Of a DNA stretch of 64,000 nt, positions 50,878 through 59,839 are shown one piece after another. The position numbers and the translations under genes are program-made. Every line of letters starts with the position of its first letter. Position 1 is the stretch's first letter. Source of the DNA: Catellatospora paridis (GTDB taxonomy: Bacteria > Actinomycetota > Actinomycetes > Mycobacteriales > Micromonosporaceae); contig NZ_WBZD01000037.1 in NCBI RefSeq assembly GCF_009720365.1, forward strand, positions 1 to 64,000, in the 5' to 3' direction. The notes beneath the pieces were generated by a model. That model was not told where the DNA came from. It saw nothing but the letters and a program-made list of their open reading frames with translations, and did not search any database.

Positions 50878-51891
50878 GTGGTCACTTTCTTCATCCGCCG
50901 GACCATCGGCGCGGCGCTGATGCTCCTCGTCGTCAGCATCGCGACTTTCTTGATCTTCTTCGGGTTGCCCCGCCTCGCCGGCGCCACGCCCGAGACCTTC
51001 GCCGCGCGATACCTCGGCCGCACCGCCGACGAGCACACTCAGCAGCTGTTCGCCGAGAAACTGGGCTTCTACGACCCGCTCTGGCTGCAGTACTGGAACT
51101 GGATCAAGGCGATCTTCGTCGGCACCGACTACGACTACGGCACCGGCATCGAACACTGCGCCGCACCCTGCTTCGGCTACTCCTTCCGCACCAACCACGC
51201 GGTCTGGGACGACCTGCTGGACCGGCTTCCGGTCACCGTCTCGCTGACCGTGGGCGCGTCGATCCTCTGGCTGGTCACGGGTGTCGCGGTCGGCGTGCTG
51301 AGCGCCCTGCGCAAGGGCAGCTTCTTCGACCGGGCGGCGATGACGGGCGCGCTGGCGGGTGTGTCGCTGCCGCCGTACTTCACCGGCCTGATGTTCCTCT
51401 ACTTCTTCAGCTACCAGTTCGACCTGACCGCGCCCGGCGGCACCTACGTCGACTTCACCGACAATCCAGGTGAGTGGGCGTACAGCCTGATCCTGCCGTG
51501 GATCACGCTGGCGATGCTGAACGCCGCGGCCTATGCGCGGTTCACCCGAGCGGGCATGCTCGACACGATGGGCGAGGACTTCATCCGCACCGCGCGGGCC
51601 AAGGGCCTGCACGAACGGGTGGTGGTCACCAAGCACGGCCTGCGCGCCGCGCTGACCCCCATCATCACGATCTTCGGCCTGGACGTCGGTCTGCTGCTCG
51701 GCGGCGCGATCCTCACGGAGAGCACCTTCGGGCTCAAGGGCCTCGGCTACCTCGCCATCGACGCCATCAACAAGCAGGACTTCCCACAGATCATGGGCGT
51801 GACGATGTTCGCGGCGTTCTTCGTCGTCGTCGCCAACCTGATCGTCGATATGCTCTACGCGGTGGTCGACCCGCGGGTGAGGCTGTCATGA
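50878..51891 (+). CDS. ABC peptide transporter permease, DppB/OppB type
   Basis: The protein (337 aa) begins VVTFFIRRTIGAALMLLVVS, the usual N-terminal transmembrane start of OppB-type permeases. It has six membrane helices and an EAA loop (EDFIRTARAKGLHERVVV) followed by KHGLRAALTPIITIFGLD and a terminal [17 protein letters not shown] 50878 is preferred over GTG 50821, because the earlier start would place the strong hairpin at 50824-50861 inside the coding region. The stop overlaps the next ATG (ATGA, 51888). Confidence 0.88.
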   Translation: MVTFFIRRTIGAALMLLVVSIATFLIFFGLPRLAGATPETFAARYLGRTADEHTQQLFAEKLGFYDPLWLQYWNWIKAIFVGTDYDYGTGIEHCAAPCFGYSFRTNHAVWDDLLDRLPVTVSLTVGASILWLVTGVAVGVLSALRKGSFFDRAAMTGALAGVSLPPYFTGLMFLYFFSYQFDLTAPGGTYVDFTDNPGEWAYSLILPWITLAMLNAAAYARFTRAGMLDTMGEDFIRTARAKGLHERVVVTKHGLRAALTPIITIFGLDVGLLLGGAILTESTFGLKGLGYLAIDAINKQDFPQIMGVTMFAAFFVVVANLIVDMLYAVVDPRVRLS

Positions 51892-53024
51892 ACAACGTGA
51901 TCTCTCCTCGGCAGGATCCCACCGCCCGGCCGTTCCTCGAGCTGCGCGACCTGAAGATCCACTTCCCGACCGACGACGGCCTGGTCAAGTCCGTGGACGG
52001 GCTGTCCTTCTCGCTGGAGCGGGGCAAGACGCTCGGCATCGTGGGCGAGTCGGGCTCCGGCAAGTCGGTGTCCAGCCTGGGCATCCTCGGCATCTACCAC
52101 CGCCGCAACGCGAACGTGTCGGGCGAGATCTGGCTGGACGGCCAGGAACTGGTCGGTGCGTCGCCGGAGACCGTGCGCGGCCTGCGCGGCAAGCGGATGG
52201 CGATGATCTTCCAGGACCCGCTGTCGGCGATGCACCCCTACTACACCATCGGTGACCAGATCATCGAGGCGTACCGGGTGCACCACAAGGTGTCCAAGAA
52301 GGTCGCCCGCAAGCACGCGATCGACCTGCTGGCCCGGGTCGGCATCCCGCAGCCGGACAAGCGCGTCGACGACTACCCGCACCAGTTCTCCGGCGGTATG
52401 CGGCAGCGCGCGATGATCGCGATGGCGCTGTCCTGCGACCCGGAGTTGCTGATCGCCGACGAGCCGACCACCGCGCTCGACGTGACGGTGCAGGCGCAGA
52501 TCCTGGACCTGATGCGCGATCTGCAGCAGGAGTTCAACTCCGCGCTGATCATCATCACCCACGACCTGGGCGTCACCGCCGAACTCGCCGACGACGTGCT
52601 GGTCATGTACGGCGGCAAGTGCATCGAGTACGGCGCGGCCACGGAGATCTTCGACAACCCCGAGCACCCGTACACCTGGGGCCTGCTCGGCTCGATGCCC
52701 CGGCTGGACCAGCCGGTCACCGAGCGGCTGCTGCCCATCAAGGGCACCCCGCCGTCGCTGATCAACGTGCCGTCCGGCTGCTCCTTCCACCCGCGCTGCG
52801 CCTTCGACGGGCGCACCGGCGGAGCCAGCGACACGGTCGTGCCCGAGCTGGAGCTCACCGGCACCAGCGGTCACCGGGTGCGCTGCCACATGCCCGCACA
52901 CGTGCGTCAGCAGATCTGGCACAACGAGATCAAGCCGACCCTGGAGGGCACCGGCGGGCACAGCGTGGCGAGCATGTCAGAGCTGCCTTCCGCCTCCGAC
53001 GAGCAAAGCGAGGAGGTGGCATGA
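51888..53024 (+). CDS. ABC peptide transporter ATP-binding protein, DppD/OppD type
   Basis: The 378-aa protein is an ABC ATPase: Walker A GESGSGKS near residue 52, Q-loop [12 protein letters not shown], signature FSGGMRQR, Walker [14 protein letters not shown] and H-loop THDLGV. The C-terminal oligopeptide/dipeptide domain carries the Cys-rich [11 protein letters not shown] segment. It overlaps the DppB stop by 4 bp. Its last residues ([16 protein letters not shown]) resemble the mini-gene that follows directly. Confidence 0.93.
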   Translation: MNNVISPRQDPTARPFLELRDLKIHFPTDDGLVKSVDGLSFSLERGKTLGIVGESGSGKSVSSLGILGIYHRRNANVSGEIWLDGQELVGASPETVRGLRGKRMAMIFQDPLSAMHPYYTIGDQIIEAYRVHHKVSKKVARKHAIDLLARVGIPQPDKRVDDYPHQFSGGMRQRAMIAMALSCDPELLIADEPTTALDVTVQAQILDLMRDLQQEFNSALIIITHDLGVTAELADDVLVMYGGKCIEYGAATEIFDNPEHPYTWGLLGSMPRLDQPVTERLLPIKGTPPSLINVPSGCSFHPRCAFDGRTGGASDTVVPELELTGTSGHRVRCHMPAHVRQQIWHNEIKPTLEGTGGHSVASMSELPSASDEQSEEVA

Positions 53025-53083
53025 GCGAGCGAATCATGTCGTCTGCCGATGCCGCCGACGAGCGCAGCGAGGAGAAGGCATGA
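53021..53083 (+). CDS. 20-codon mini-gene between the two ATPase genes
   Basis: The frame [20 protein letters not shown] starts with ATG overlapping the DppD stop (ATGA, 53021-53024) and ends with TGA overlapping the DppF start (ATGA, 53080-53083). Both junctions carry GCGAGGAG ribosome sites. It may exist only to couple translation of the two ATPases. Its sequence resembles the last 16 codons of the DppD gene, so it is probably a duplication of that junction. The peptide itself may have no role. Confidence 0.5.
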   Translation: MSERIMSSADAADERSEEKA

Positions 53084-54096
53084 GCGACAACAACAACGCT
53101 CTGCTGTCGGTGCGCGGCCTGCAGAAGCACTTCCCGATCACCAAGGGCGTGCTGCGCCGCAAGGTGGGCGCGGTGCAGGCCGTCGACGGCCTCGACTTCG
53201 ACGTGCTGCCGGGGGAGACGCTCGGCCTGGTCGGTGAGTCCGGCTGTGGCAAGACGACCACCGGCCGGCTGCTGACCCGGCTCATCGAGCCGACCGGCGG
53301 CAGCATCCACTTCGAGGGCCGCGACATCTCGCACATGTCGCAGGGACGGCTCCGCCCGTTCCGGCGCGACCTGCAGATGATCTTCCAGGACCCGTACTCG
53401 TCGCTGAACCCCCGGCACACGGTCGGCGCCATCGTCGGCGCGCCGTTCCGGATCCAGGGCGTGAAGACCGAGCACGGCGTCAAGCGCGAGGTGCAGAAGC
53501 TGCTGGAGCTCGTGGGCCTCAACCCCGAGCACTACAACCGCTACCCGCACGAGTTCTCCGGCGGCCAGCGCCAGCGCATCGGCATCGCCCGTACGCTGGC
53601 CCTGAAGCCGAAGATGATCATCGCGGACGAGCCGGTCTCGGCGCTGGACGTGTCCATCCAGGCGCAGGTGGTCAACCTGCTGGAGGACCTGCAGACCGAA
53701 CTCGGGCTGACCTACGTGGTGATCGCGCACGACCTGTCGGTGGTGCGCCACATCTCCGACCGGGTCGCGGTGATGTACCTAGGCAAGATCGTCGAGGTCG
53801 CCGACCGGGAGTCGCTGTACCGCGCGCCGCGCCACCCGTACACGGCCGCGCTGCTGTCGGCGGTGCCCGTGCCCGATCCGCGCCGGCGCGAGAGCGGCCA
53901 GCGCGAGCGCATCCTGCTCACCGGTGACGTGCCCAGCCCGATCAACCCGCCGTCGGGCTGCCGGTTCCGCACCCGGTGCTGGAAGGCGCAGGACATCTGC
54001 GCCACCACGCCGCCGCCGCTGGTCCGCCACGGCGACGACAACGCCGGTCACCTGGCCGCCTGCCACTTCCCGATGGCACTCGGCGAGCAGCGCTGA
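53080..54096 (+). CDS. ABC peptide transporter ATP-binding protein, DppF/OppF type
   Basis: The 338-aa ATPase has Walker [11 protein letters not shown]-loop [15 protein letters not shown], signature [12 protein letters not shown], Walker [14 protein letters not shown] and H-loop [10 protein letters not shown]. The C-terminal peptide-transporter domain has [16 protein letters not shown]. It forms the ATPase heterodimer with the DppD-type subunit. It is the last gene of the operon, followed by a strong terminator and the convergent dnaX. Confidence 0.94.
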   Translation: MSDNNNALLSVRGLQKHFPITKGVLRRKVGAVQAVDGLDFDVLPGETLGLVGESGCGKTTTGRLLTRLIEPTGGSIHFEGRDISHMSQGRLRPFRRDLQMIFQDPYSSLNPRHTVGAIVGAPFRIQGVKTEHGVKREVQKLLELVGLNPEHYNRYPHEFSGGQRQRIGIARTLALKPKMIIADEPVSALDVSIQAQVVNLLEDLQTELGLTYVVIAHDLSVVRHISDRVAVMYLGKIVEVADRESLYRAPRHPYTAALLSAVPVPDPRRRESGQRERILLTGDVPSPINPPSGCRFRTRCWKAQDICATTPPPLVRHGDDNAGHLAACHFPMALGEQR

Positions 54097-54109
54097 CCGT
54101 CCCGCACGA

Positions 54110-54152
54110 ACGAGCAGGGCCCCGAGAGTCCGCCTCTCGGGGCCCTGCTCGT
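54110..54152. terminator. Bidirectional terminator between dppF-like gene and dnaX
   Basis: Arms ACGAGCAGGGCCCCGAGA (54110-54127) and TCTCGGGGCCCTGCTCGT (54135-54152) form an 18-bp perfect stem with a 7-base loop. It separates stops at 54096 (plus) and 54164 (minus). Confidence 0.92.
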
Positions 54153-54163
54153 GTGCGTTCCGA

Positions 54164-56341
54164 TCAGTCGAGTTTTTCGAGGTTGAAACTGCGGCGCAGG
54201 GACTCGACGGCAGCCTGCTCGGTGGTCTGCCGGGCGACGGCGGCGTCGACGATCTCGTCGGTGGGCTCGTCGCCGGGGTCGAACCCTTCGATGGTGCGCG
54301 GCGGCGGGCCGTCGTACTCGGGATCGTACGGCGGTTCCTCCAGCGGAGGGCCGTCGTCGACGGCCGGTGCGCGCCGACCCGTGGCCTGCGTGGGAGCAGC
54401 GGCCGGTGCGGCGCCGCCGACCCGGGCCGGGGTCGGCCAGTCGTCGCCGGTGGGCGCGGGCGCGCGGGTCGCAGGGGCGGCCTTGGGTGCGGTGCTGCGC
54501 GGCGGCGCGGAGGCCGGGGCCGCGGCGGCGGCCCGCGACGCGGCGCGGGGGTCCCCGCCGACCTCGCAGCGCAGCTGCCACTTGCCGCCGAGCACCTGGT
54601 GCACCGCCTCCATCAGCGGCGCGGGGTCGTTCTCCACCCCGTTCGCGTGGATCTTGTGCTTGAACAGCAGCACCAGCGTGTTGCCGTCGATGTCGCGCAC
54701 CACCGCCTCGCGGGCGAACGCCGCCGCCTTCTTGCTGCTGCGGCCGACCAGCCGCACGATCTCGTCCCAGGACCGGCGCACCGCCGCCGCGTCCTCCGTG
54801 GCGGCCGCCGGTGCGCTCGCCGTGGCGGGCGCGGGCATCCGGGTCGGTTCGGCGGCACGGGCGGGTTGTGCGGCACGGGCAGTCTCGGGCGTGCGGGCCG
54901 GTTCGGCCGAGGTCCAAGGGTCGGCGGCCTGGGGGGCCGGGCCATCGTCCGGCTGGGCCGGGCCGGTGTTCTCGGCCGCGGCCGCCCGCGCGGCCTCGCG
55001 ACCGGAGCCGGCCTTGTCGTGCGCAGCGGCGCTGGCCGCGGCTGCCCGTGCGGCCTCCCGGCCGGTGGCGGCCGGGGCGGCGCTCGGAGCATCGTGGGCG
55101 GCCCGCTGGGCCGGGCCGGTGTCACGCTGGGCGTGACCCGCCTCGGCCTGGGGCCGGACCGGGGCTTCGGCGGCCGCGCCGGGCACGAAGCCGGTCTCCA
55201 GCCGCTCCAGGCGCTGGAGCAGGGCGGTGCCGGACTCGTCCGCGGCGGGCAGCATCATGCGGGCCGCGATCAGCTCCAGCAGCAGCCGCGGCGACGTCGC
55301 GCCGCGCATCTCCACCAGCCCGTTGGCCACGATGTCCGCGCAGCGGGACAGGGTGGCCGGGCCGAGCTGGGCGGCCTGCGCCTGCATCCGCGCCAGCTGC
55401 TCCTCCGGCACGTCGACCAGGCCCTTGCCGGCGGCGTCCGGCACCTGCCGCAGGATGATCAGGTCGCGCAGCCGCTCCAGCAGGTCGTTGGCGTATCGGC
55501 GGGAGTCGTGCCCGGCCTCGGCGACGCGGTCGATGGCGCCGAACGCGGCGGCGCCGTCGCCCGCGGCCAGCGCGTCGACCATCTCGTCGATCAGCGCGTT
55601 GTCGGTGACCCCGAGCAGCGCCACCGCGCGGGCGTAGGTCACCCCGCCCGGTCCGGAGCCCGCGATGAGCTGGTCGAGCACGGAGAGGCTGTCTCGGGCC
55701 GAGCCGCCGCCCGCCCGCACCACCAGCGGCAGCACCAGCGGCTCCACCACGACTTCTTCGAGCTTGCAGAGCAGCTCCAGGTATGGCCGGAGCGCGCTGG
55801 GCGGGATGAGGCGGAACGGGTAGTGGTGGGTGCGCGAGCGGATGGTGCCGAGCACCTTCTCCGGCTCGGTGGTGGCGAAGATGAACTTGACGTAGTCCGG
55901 CGGTTCCTCGACGAGCTTCAGCAGCGCGTTGAAACCGGCCGACGAGACCATGTGCGCCTCGTCGATGATGTAGATCTTGTAGCGGCTGATGGCGGGCGCG
56001 AAGAACGCGCGCTCGCGCAGCTCGCGGGCGTCGTCGACACCGCCGTGGCTGGCCGCGTCGATCTCGATCACGTCGATCGAGCCGGGGCCGTCGAGGGCGA
56101 GCGCCTTGCAGGACTCGCACTCGCCGCATGGCTCGGGGGTCGGCCCCTTGGCGCAGTTCAGCGAGCGGGCCAGGATGCGCGCGCTGGTGGTCTTGCCGCA
56201 GCCGCGAGGGCCGGAGAAGAGGTATGCGTGATTGAGCCGGCCACTCTTGAGCGCCTGGATGAGCGGCTCGGTGACATGGTCCTGGCCGATCACCTCGGCG
56301 AAGGTGCGAGGCCGGTACCTGCGATACAGCGCCAGTGCCAC
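54164..56341 (-). CDS. dnaX: DNA polymerase III subunit gamma/tau
   Basis: The 725-aa protein is the clamp-loader ATPase. It begins MALALYRRYRPRTFAEVIGQ, Walker A is FSGPRGCGKTTSARIL, zinc-binding Cys residues are in LNCAKGPTPEPCGECESC, Walker B is IYIIDEAHMVS, and FIFATTEPEKVLGTIRSR is the sensor region. Domain III follows at about 250-390, then a long Ala/Pro-rich tether and a C-terminal helix. The length fits the long tau-like actinobacterial form. It is on the minus strand and 7 kb from ybaB-recR, with which it is usually collinear. Confidence 0.96.
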   Translation of the reverse strand: MALALYRRYRPRTFAEVIGQDHVTEPLIQALKSGRLNHAYLFSGPRGCGKTTSARILARSLNCAKGPTPEPCGECESCKALALDGPGSIDVIEIDAASHGGVDDARELRERAFFAPAISRYKIYIIDEAHMVSSAGFNALLKLVEEPPDYVKFIFATTEPEKVLGTIRSRTHHYPFRLIPPSALRPYLELLCKLEEVVVEPLVLPLVVRAGGGSARDSLSVLDQLIAGSGPGGVTYARAVALLGVTDNALIDEMVDALAAGDGAAAFGAIDRVAEAGHDSRRYANDLLERLRDLIILRQVPDAAGKGLVDVPEEQLARMQAQAAQLGPATLSRCADIVANGLVEMRGATSPRLLLELIAARMMLPAADESGTALLQRLERLETGFVPGAAAEAPVRPQAEAGHAQRDTGPAQRAAHDAPSAAPAATGREAARAAAASAAAHDKAGSGREAARAAAAENTGPAQPDDGPAPQAADPWTSAEPARTPETARAAQPARAAEPTRMPAPATASAPAAATEDAAAVRRSWDEIVRLVGRSSKKAAAFAREAVVRDIDGNTLVLLFKHKIHANGVENDPAPLMEAVHQVLGGKWQLRCEVGGDPRAASRAAAAAPASAPPRSTAPKAAPATRAPAPTGDDWPTPARVGGAAPAAAPTQATGRRAPAVDDGPPLEEPPYDPEYDGPPPRTIEGFDPGDEPTDEIVDAAVARQTTEQAAVESLRRSFNLEKLD

Positions 56342-56589
56342 GGGGCGTACACCTCCTACGAACGTCGCCCGCTACCGTACCGCGCAGGTATGACCGCCGG
56401 CCTGCTGGACCGGCGCGCGCTGCGGTGCGGTCGGGCGATATGTCGTGTGCTGTCCCACCCGCGGGCGGACAACGGTTCGGTATCAACTGCCCGCTCATGC
56501 GTGCCACGACACATCGACCGCCGTTAGGGTCGGCCTCGGGTGACCCTGTGTCGTCGAGTAATCACGCATATAGGACAGAGGTGGCCGCG

Positions 56590-58260
56590 ATGCGCACGCG
56601 ACGATGGCGGATCTGGTCGGCGGCGGTCTCGGCGGGGGCACTGCTGCTCGCCGCGGGCTGCACCGGCGACAAGGGCGGCCCGCCGGTCACCGCGTCCAGC
56701 CCGCCGCCGGCCGTGAGCACCGAGGACACCCTGGTCTTCGCCATGGGGCAGGTCCGCATCCTGGACCCGGCCCTGTCCCCGGACGCCGAATCGCTGCGCG
56801 TCACCCGGCAGGTGCTGGAGACCCTGGTGCAGGCGGAGCCGGGCGGCGCGGTGGCGGCTCCGGGCCTGGCCGAGACCTTCTCCGTGGACGGCACGGGCAC
56901 GGTCTGGACCTTCCGCCTCAAGCCGGGGGTGACGTTCCACGACGGCACCGCGCTGGACGCCGCGGCGGTCTGCGCCAACTTCGACCGGTGGTATCGCCTG
57001 CCCGCCGCGCTGCAGGCCGGCGACATCAGCGCGGCCTGGCAGGTGGTCTTCGGCGGGTTCGCCAAGAACGCGTCCAGCCGGCTCGGGGCGAGCCTGTTCA
57101 AGTCCTGCACGGCCCGCGACCCGGCCACCGCGGAGATCGCGCTGACCCGGGCCAGCAGCCGCTTCCCGGCGGCCTTCACGCTGCCGTCGTTCGCGATCTC
57201 CAGCCCCAAGGCGCTGCGTGAGCAGGCGGCCGACAAGCCCGTCGGGGGCAGCCGCTACCCGGCGTACGGGAACAAGCCCGTGGGCACCGGCCCCTACCGC
57301 TTCGTGTCGTGGGACAAGGCGGCCCGCAAGGTGGAGCTGGAGGCGTTCGACGGTTACCACGGCACGGCCGCCAAGGTGCGGCACCTGGTCTTCCAGACCG
57401 TCGAGGCGGGGCTGCGCAAGCAGGCGCTGCTCGACGGGAAGATCGACGGGTACGACCTGGTCGCGGTCGAGGACCGCAAGCCGCTGGCCGAGCAGGGCTT
57501 CCACGTGCTCACCCGGCCCGCGTTCAACACCCTGTACCTGGGGATCAACCAGCGCGGCAACCCGGCCCTGGCCAAACCCGAGGTGCGCCAGGCGATCGCG
57601 TACGCCATCGACCGGCAGCGGCTGGTCGCCGAGGCCTTCCCGGACGGCGCGAAGCTCGCGCTGAACTTCCACCCCGAGCTGCTCCCCGGCTGGAACCCCG
57701 ACGTCGCGGCCTACCCGCACGACCCGGCGAAGGCGAAGGAACTGCTGGCCGCGGCGGGCTACGGCAGCGGGCTGAAGCTGCGCTTCCACTACCCCCGCAA
57801 CGTCACCCGGCCCTACCTGCCCGACCCGAAGAAGATCTTCGAGCTGCTGGCCGCCGACCTGCGTGCGGCCGGGATCGAGGTCGAGGGGGTCGAGCTGCGG
57901 TGGACGCCGGACTACCTCAACGCGGTCGCCAAGGGCACGGCCCACGACCTGCACCTGTACGGGGTGACCGGCAACTACGGCGAGGCCTACGACTTCATGG
58001 GCCAGCTGTTCGCCGCCCCCAACGCCGAGTTCGGCGTCACCGACGCCGACCTGTTCGCGCGGCTCAAGGCGGTCGACGGGATCGGCGACCCGGTCCAGCG
58101 CCGCCCGCTGTACGAGCAGCTGAACGCGCGGCTGCTGGAACTGCTGCCCGCGGTGCCGCTGGTGCACGGGCCGGACGCGCTGGTGCTGGACAAGAACCTG
58201 ACCGGGATCACGCCCAGCCCGCTCACCGACGAGGACTTCGCCGCGGCGCTGTTCACCTGA
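56590..58260 (+). CDS. Orphan peptide-binding lipoprotein (SBP family 5)
   Basis: The 556-aa protein (ATG 56590, alternative GTG 56581) has a lipoprotein signal with lipobox AAGC (WSAAVSAGALLLAAGCTG). SBP family 5 motifs follow: RLKPGVTFHDGTALDAAAV, GTGPYRFVSWDKAARKVEL, EVRQAIAYAIDRQRLVAEAF and NYGEAYDFMGQLF. No permease or ATPase gene is adjacent, so it may work with the DppB/C/D/F system on the other side of dnaX or act as an orphan receptor. It starts 248 bp from the divergent dnaX start. Confidence 0.9.
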   Translation: MRTRRWRIWSAAVSAGALLLAAGCTGDKGGPPVTASSPPPAVSTEDTLVFAMGQVRILDPALSPDAESLRVTRQVLETLVQAEPGGAVAAPGLAETFSVDGTGTVWTFRLKPGVTFHDGTALDAAAVCANFDRWYRLPAALQAGDISAAWQVVFGGFAKNASSRLGASLFKSCTARDPATAEIALTRASSRFPAAFTLPSFAISSPKALREQAADKPVGGSRYPAYGNKPVGTGPYRFVSWDKAARKVELEAFDGYHGTAAKVRHLVFQTVEAGLRKQALLDGKIDGYDLVAVEDRKPLAEQGFHVLTRPAFNTLYLGINQRGNPALAKPEVRQAIAYAIDRQRLVAEAFPDGAKLALNFHPELLPGWNPDVAAYPHDPAKAKELLAAAGYGSGLKLRFHYPRNVTRPYLPDPKKIFELLAADLRAAGIEVEGVELRWTPDYLNAVAKGTAHDLHLYGVTGNYGEAYDFMGQLFAAPNAEFGVTDADLFARLKAVDGIGDPVQRRPLYEQLNARLLELLPAVPLVHGPDALVLDKNLTGITPSPLTDEDFAAALFT

Positions 58261-58428
58261 CCTGCGCCGGGCCGACTCCGGCGCGGTAACGCCGCGTGTC
58301 GCATCGGGTGGAATGTCAGCTTCTGTAGTGATAAGCGGTAGCCTGCCACCTTGCCAGAGCAAATCGACCCGCGTCGCGCGGGCCGGCGCTGCGCGCACGG
58401 GCGCCGTGCCGCGCTCGATGGGGGAATC

Positions 58429-59529
58429 GTGGTTCGTGGTTGGATGACCGTCGCCGTCGGAGCCGCGCTCGGACTCGCCGCCGGCCTGCCCGCGGCCGCC
58501 GCACCGACCGGGGACGGGTTCAAACTCGACCTGCCTGCCGCGGCCGGAGCCACCGCGCTCGGCGGCGGCGACAACGTCGTCGGCCTGACCAACACCACGG
58601 GCCACGACCTGAGCAAGGTCGTGCTGCAGGTGCGGCTGACCGGGGGCCTCGCCCAGCGGGTGGAACTGGCGTCGGCGGACTGGTGCGACCACACGAAGAC
58701 CACCGCCACCTGCAAGGTCGACCGGATCAGCCCCGGCCAGGGCTTCACCATCCGGCTGGACCTGCGGGCCCGCGAGAAGGCCCCGCTGGGCGCGGCCGGC
58801 ACGGTGTCGGTCAGCGCCCGTGCCGTCGGCACGCCCGCCGCGGTGGGCACGTTCGGCGTGGCGGTCTCGTCGCCGCCGTACACCGATGTGGCGGCGACCG
58901 TCGAGCAGGCGCGGGTGGACCTGCACACCGGGGACACCGCGACGTTCGGCGTGCTCTACCGCAACACCGCCGCCGTGCCCGCCCGGCTGCGCGTCGCCGA
59001 CCCCGTCGCGGCCGGGTTCGACGACGTGACCTGGCTCGACTGCCCCGAGGACGACGGCGACGCCTGCCTTGTCCAGCTGCCGGCGGGCGAGTCCCGCCGG
59101 CTCGCCTTCACCATGCGCCTGACCGGGCCGGCGCCGGCGGAGCCGCACGTGGCGATGACGGTCGAGGGCGCGTACGACCGGATCGTCACCGACAACCTGG
59201 CCGTCTACATGGTGTGCGTGTACGACACCGGCCGCTGCACCAGGCACCTGCCCGGCACCCGGAGCGACGTGTTCGCGCCGCCCGCGCCGCGGGCCGTGCC
59301 GGCCGACCCGGCGCCGGTCGTGGACGGGCCGGACGCGGAGAACCAGGCGGTCGCCCTGACCCAGCCCGAGCACCTGCCGGTCGCGGTGCAGGAGGACCTG
59401 GCCGAGGAGGAGCCGTACAGCTTCCTCGACGAGGTGACCGGGATCCTGATGTACTCCCTGCTGGCGCTGCTCATCGTCGGCACCAGCATCGCCCTCGCCC
59501 TGCGCAAGCGCGCCGCCGACCGGGGCTGA
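58429..59529 (+). CDS. Secreted, C-terminally anchored hypothetical protein
   Basis: The 366-aa protein (GTG 58429, GGGGGAA upstream) has a signal peptide (TVAVGAALGLAAGLPAAAA). The outside region contains two or three beta-sandwich domains (LTNTTGHDLSKVVLQVRLTG, VDLHTGDTATFGVLYRN) of the DUF11/conserved-repeat type. It ends in a C-terminal membrane helix (ILMYSLLALLIVGTSIALAL) followed by RKRAADRG, a stop-transfer anchor. Cys pairs suggest disulfides (WCDHTKTTATC and CPEDDGDAC). Function is unknown. It is convergent with a small gene 9 bp away. Confidence 0.78.
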   Translation: MVRGWMTVAVGAALGLAAGLPAAAAPTGDGFKLDLPAAAGATALGGGDNVVGLTNTTGHDLSKVVLQVRLTGGLAQRVELASADWCDHTKTTATCKVDRISPGQGFTIRLDLRAREKAPLGAAGTVSVSARAVGTPAAVGTFGVAVSSPPYTDVAATVEQARVDLHTGDTATFGVLYRNTAAVPARLRVADPVAAGFDDVTWLDCPEDDGDACLVQLPAGESRRLAFTMRLTGPAPAEPHVAMTVEGAYDRIVTDNLAVYMVCVYDTGRCTRHLPGTRSDVFAPPAPRAVPADPAPVVDGPDAENQAVALTQPEHLPVAVQEDLAEEEPYSFLDEVTGILMYSLLALLIVGTSIALALRKRAADRG

Positions 59530-59538
59530 CGCCCGGCG

Positions 59539-59790
59539 TCAGCCCTCCGGGCGGTTCAGCAGGCCCACGGCCAGCGCATGCAGGGACGCGGCCTGGGCGG
59601 GGTCGGTGACCGGCACGGTCGCGCCGGTCACCGTGTACCACTCCTCGGCGCCCAGGTACTGCACGCGGAGCCGGACGGTGCCGTCGCCGACCGGCTCCGT
59701 GGCGAGCGTCAGCTCACCGGTGACCACGCCCACCTCGTCGGTCATGACTCCTCCAGGCCCGGCGACGATGTTCGTGGTCAAGTCACTCAT
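59539..59790 (-). CDS. Small hypothetical protein, 83 aa
   Basis: The protein is acidic and beta-prone (VGDGTVRLRVQYLGAEEWYT, TGATVPVTDPAQAASLHALA) without signal peptide or membrane segment. No family is recognised, though the composition looks protein-like. The start is ATG 59790. It lies 49 bp downstream of the HNH nuclease gene on the same strand, so they may be cotranscribed. Confidence 0.6.
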   Translation of the reverse strand: MSDLTTNIVAGPGGVMTDEVGVVTGELTLATEPVGDGTVRLRVQYLGAEEWYTVTGATVPVTDPAQAASLHALAVGLLNRPEG

Positions 59791-59839
59791 GCCGCGTACC
59801 CGCTACGCGTGTCCACCACAGGAGTGCGGGCGTGCTCGG

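Noticed and set aside
56524-59373. A minus-strand frame of about 949 codons
   Set aside because: It is antisense to the binding-protein and secreted-protein genes, and its Gly/Arg/Val/His-rich sequence has no domain.
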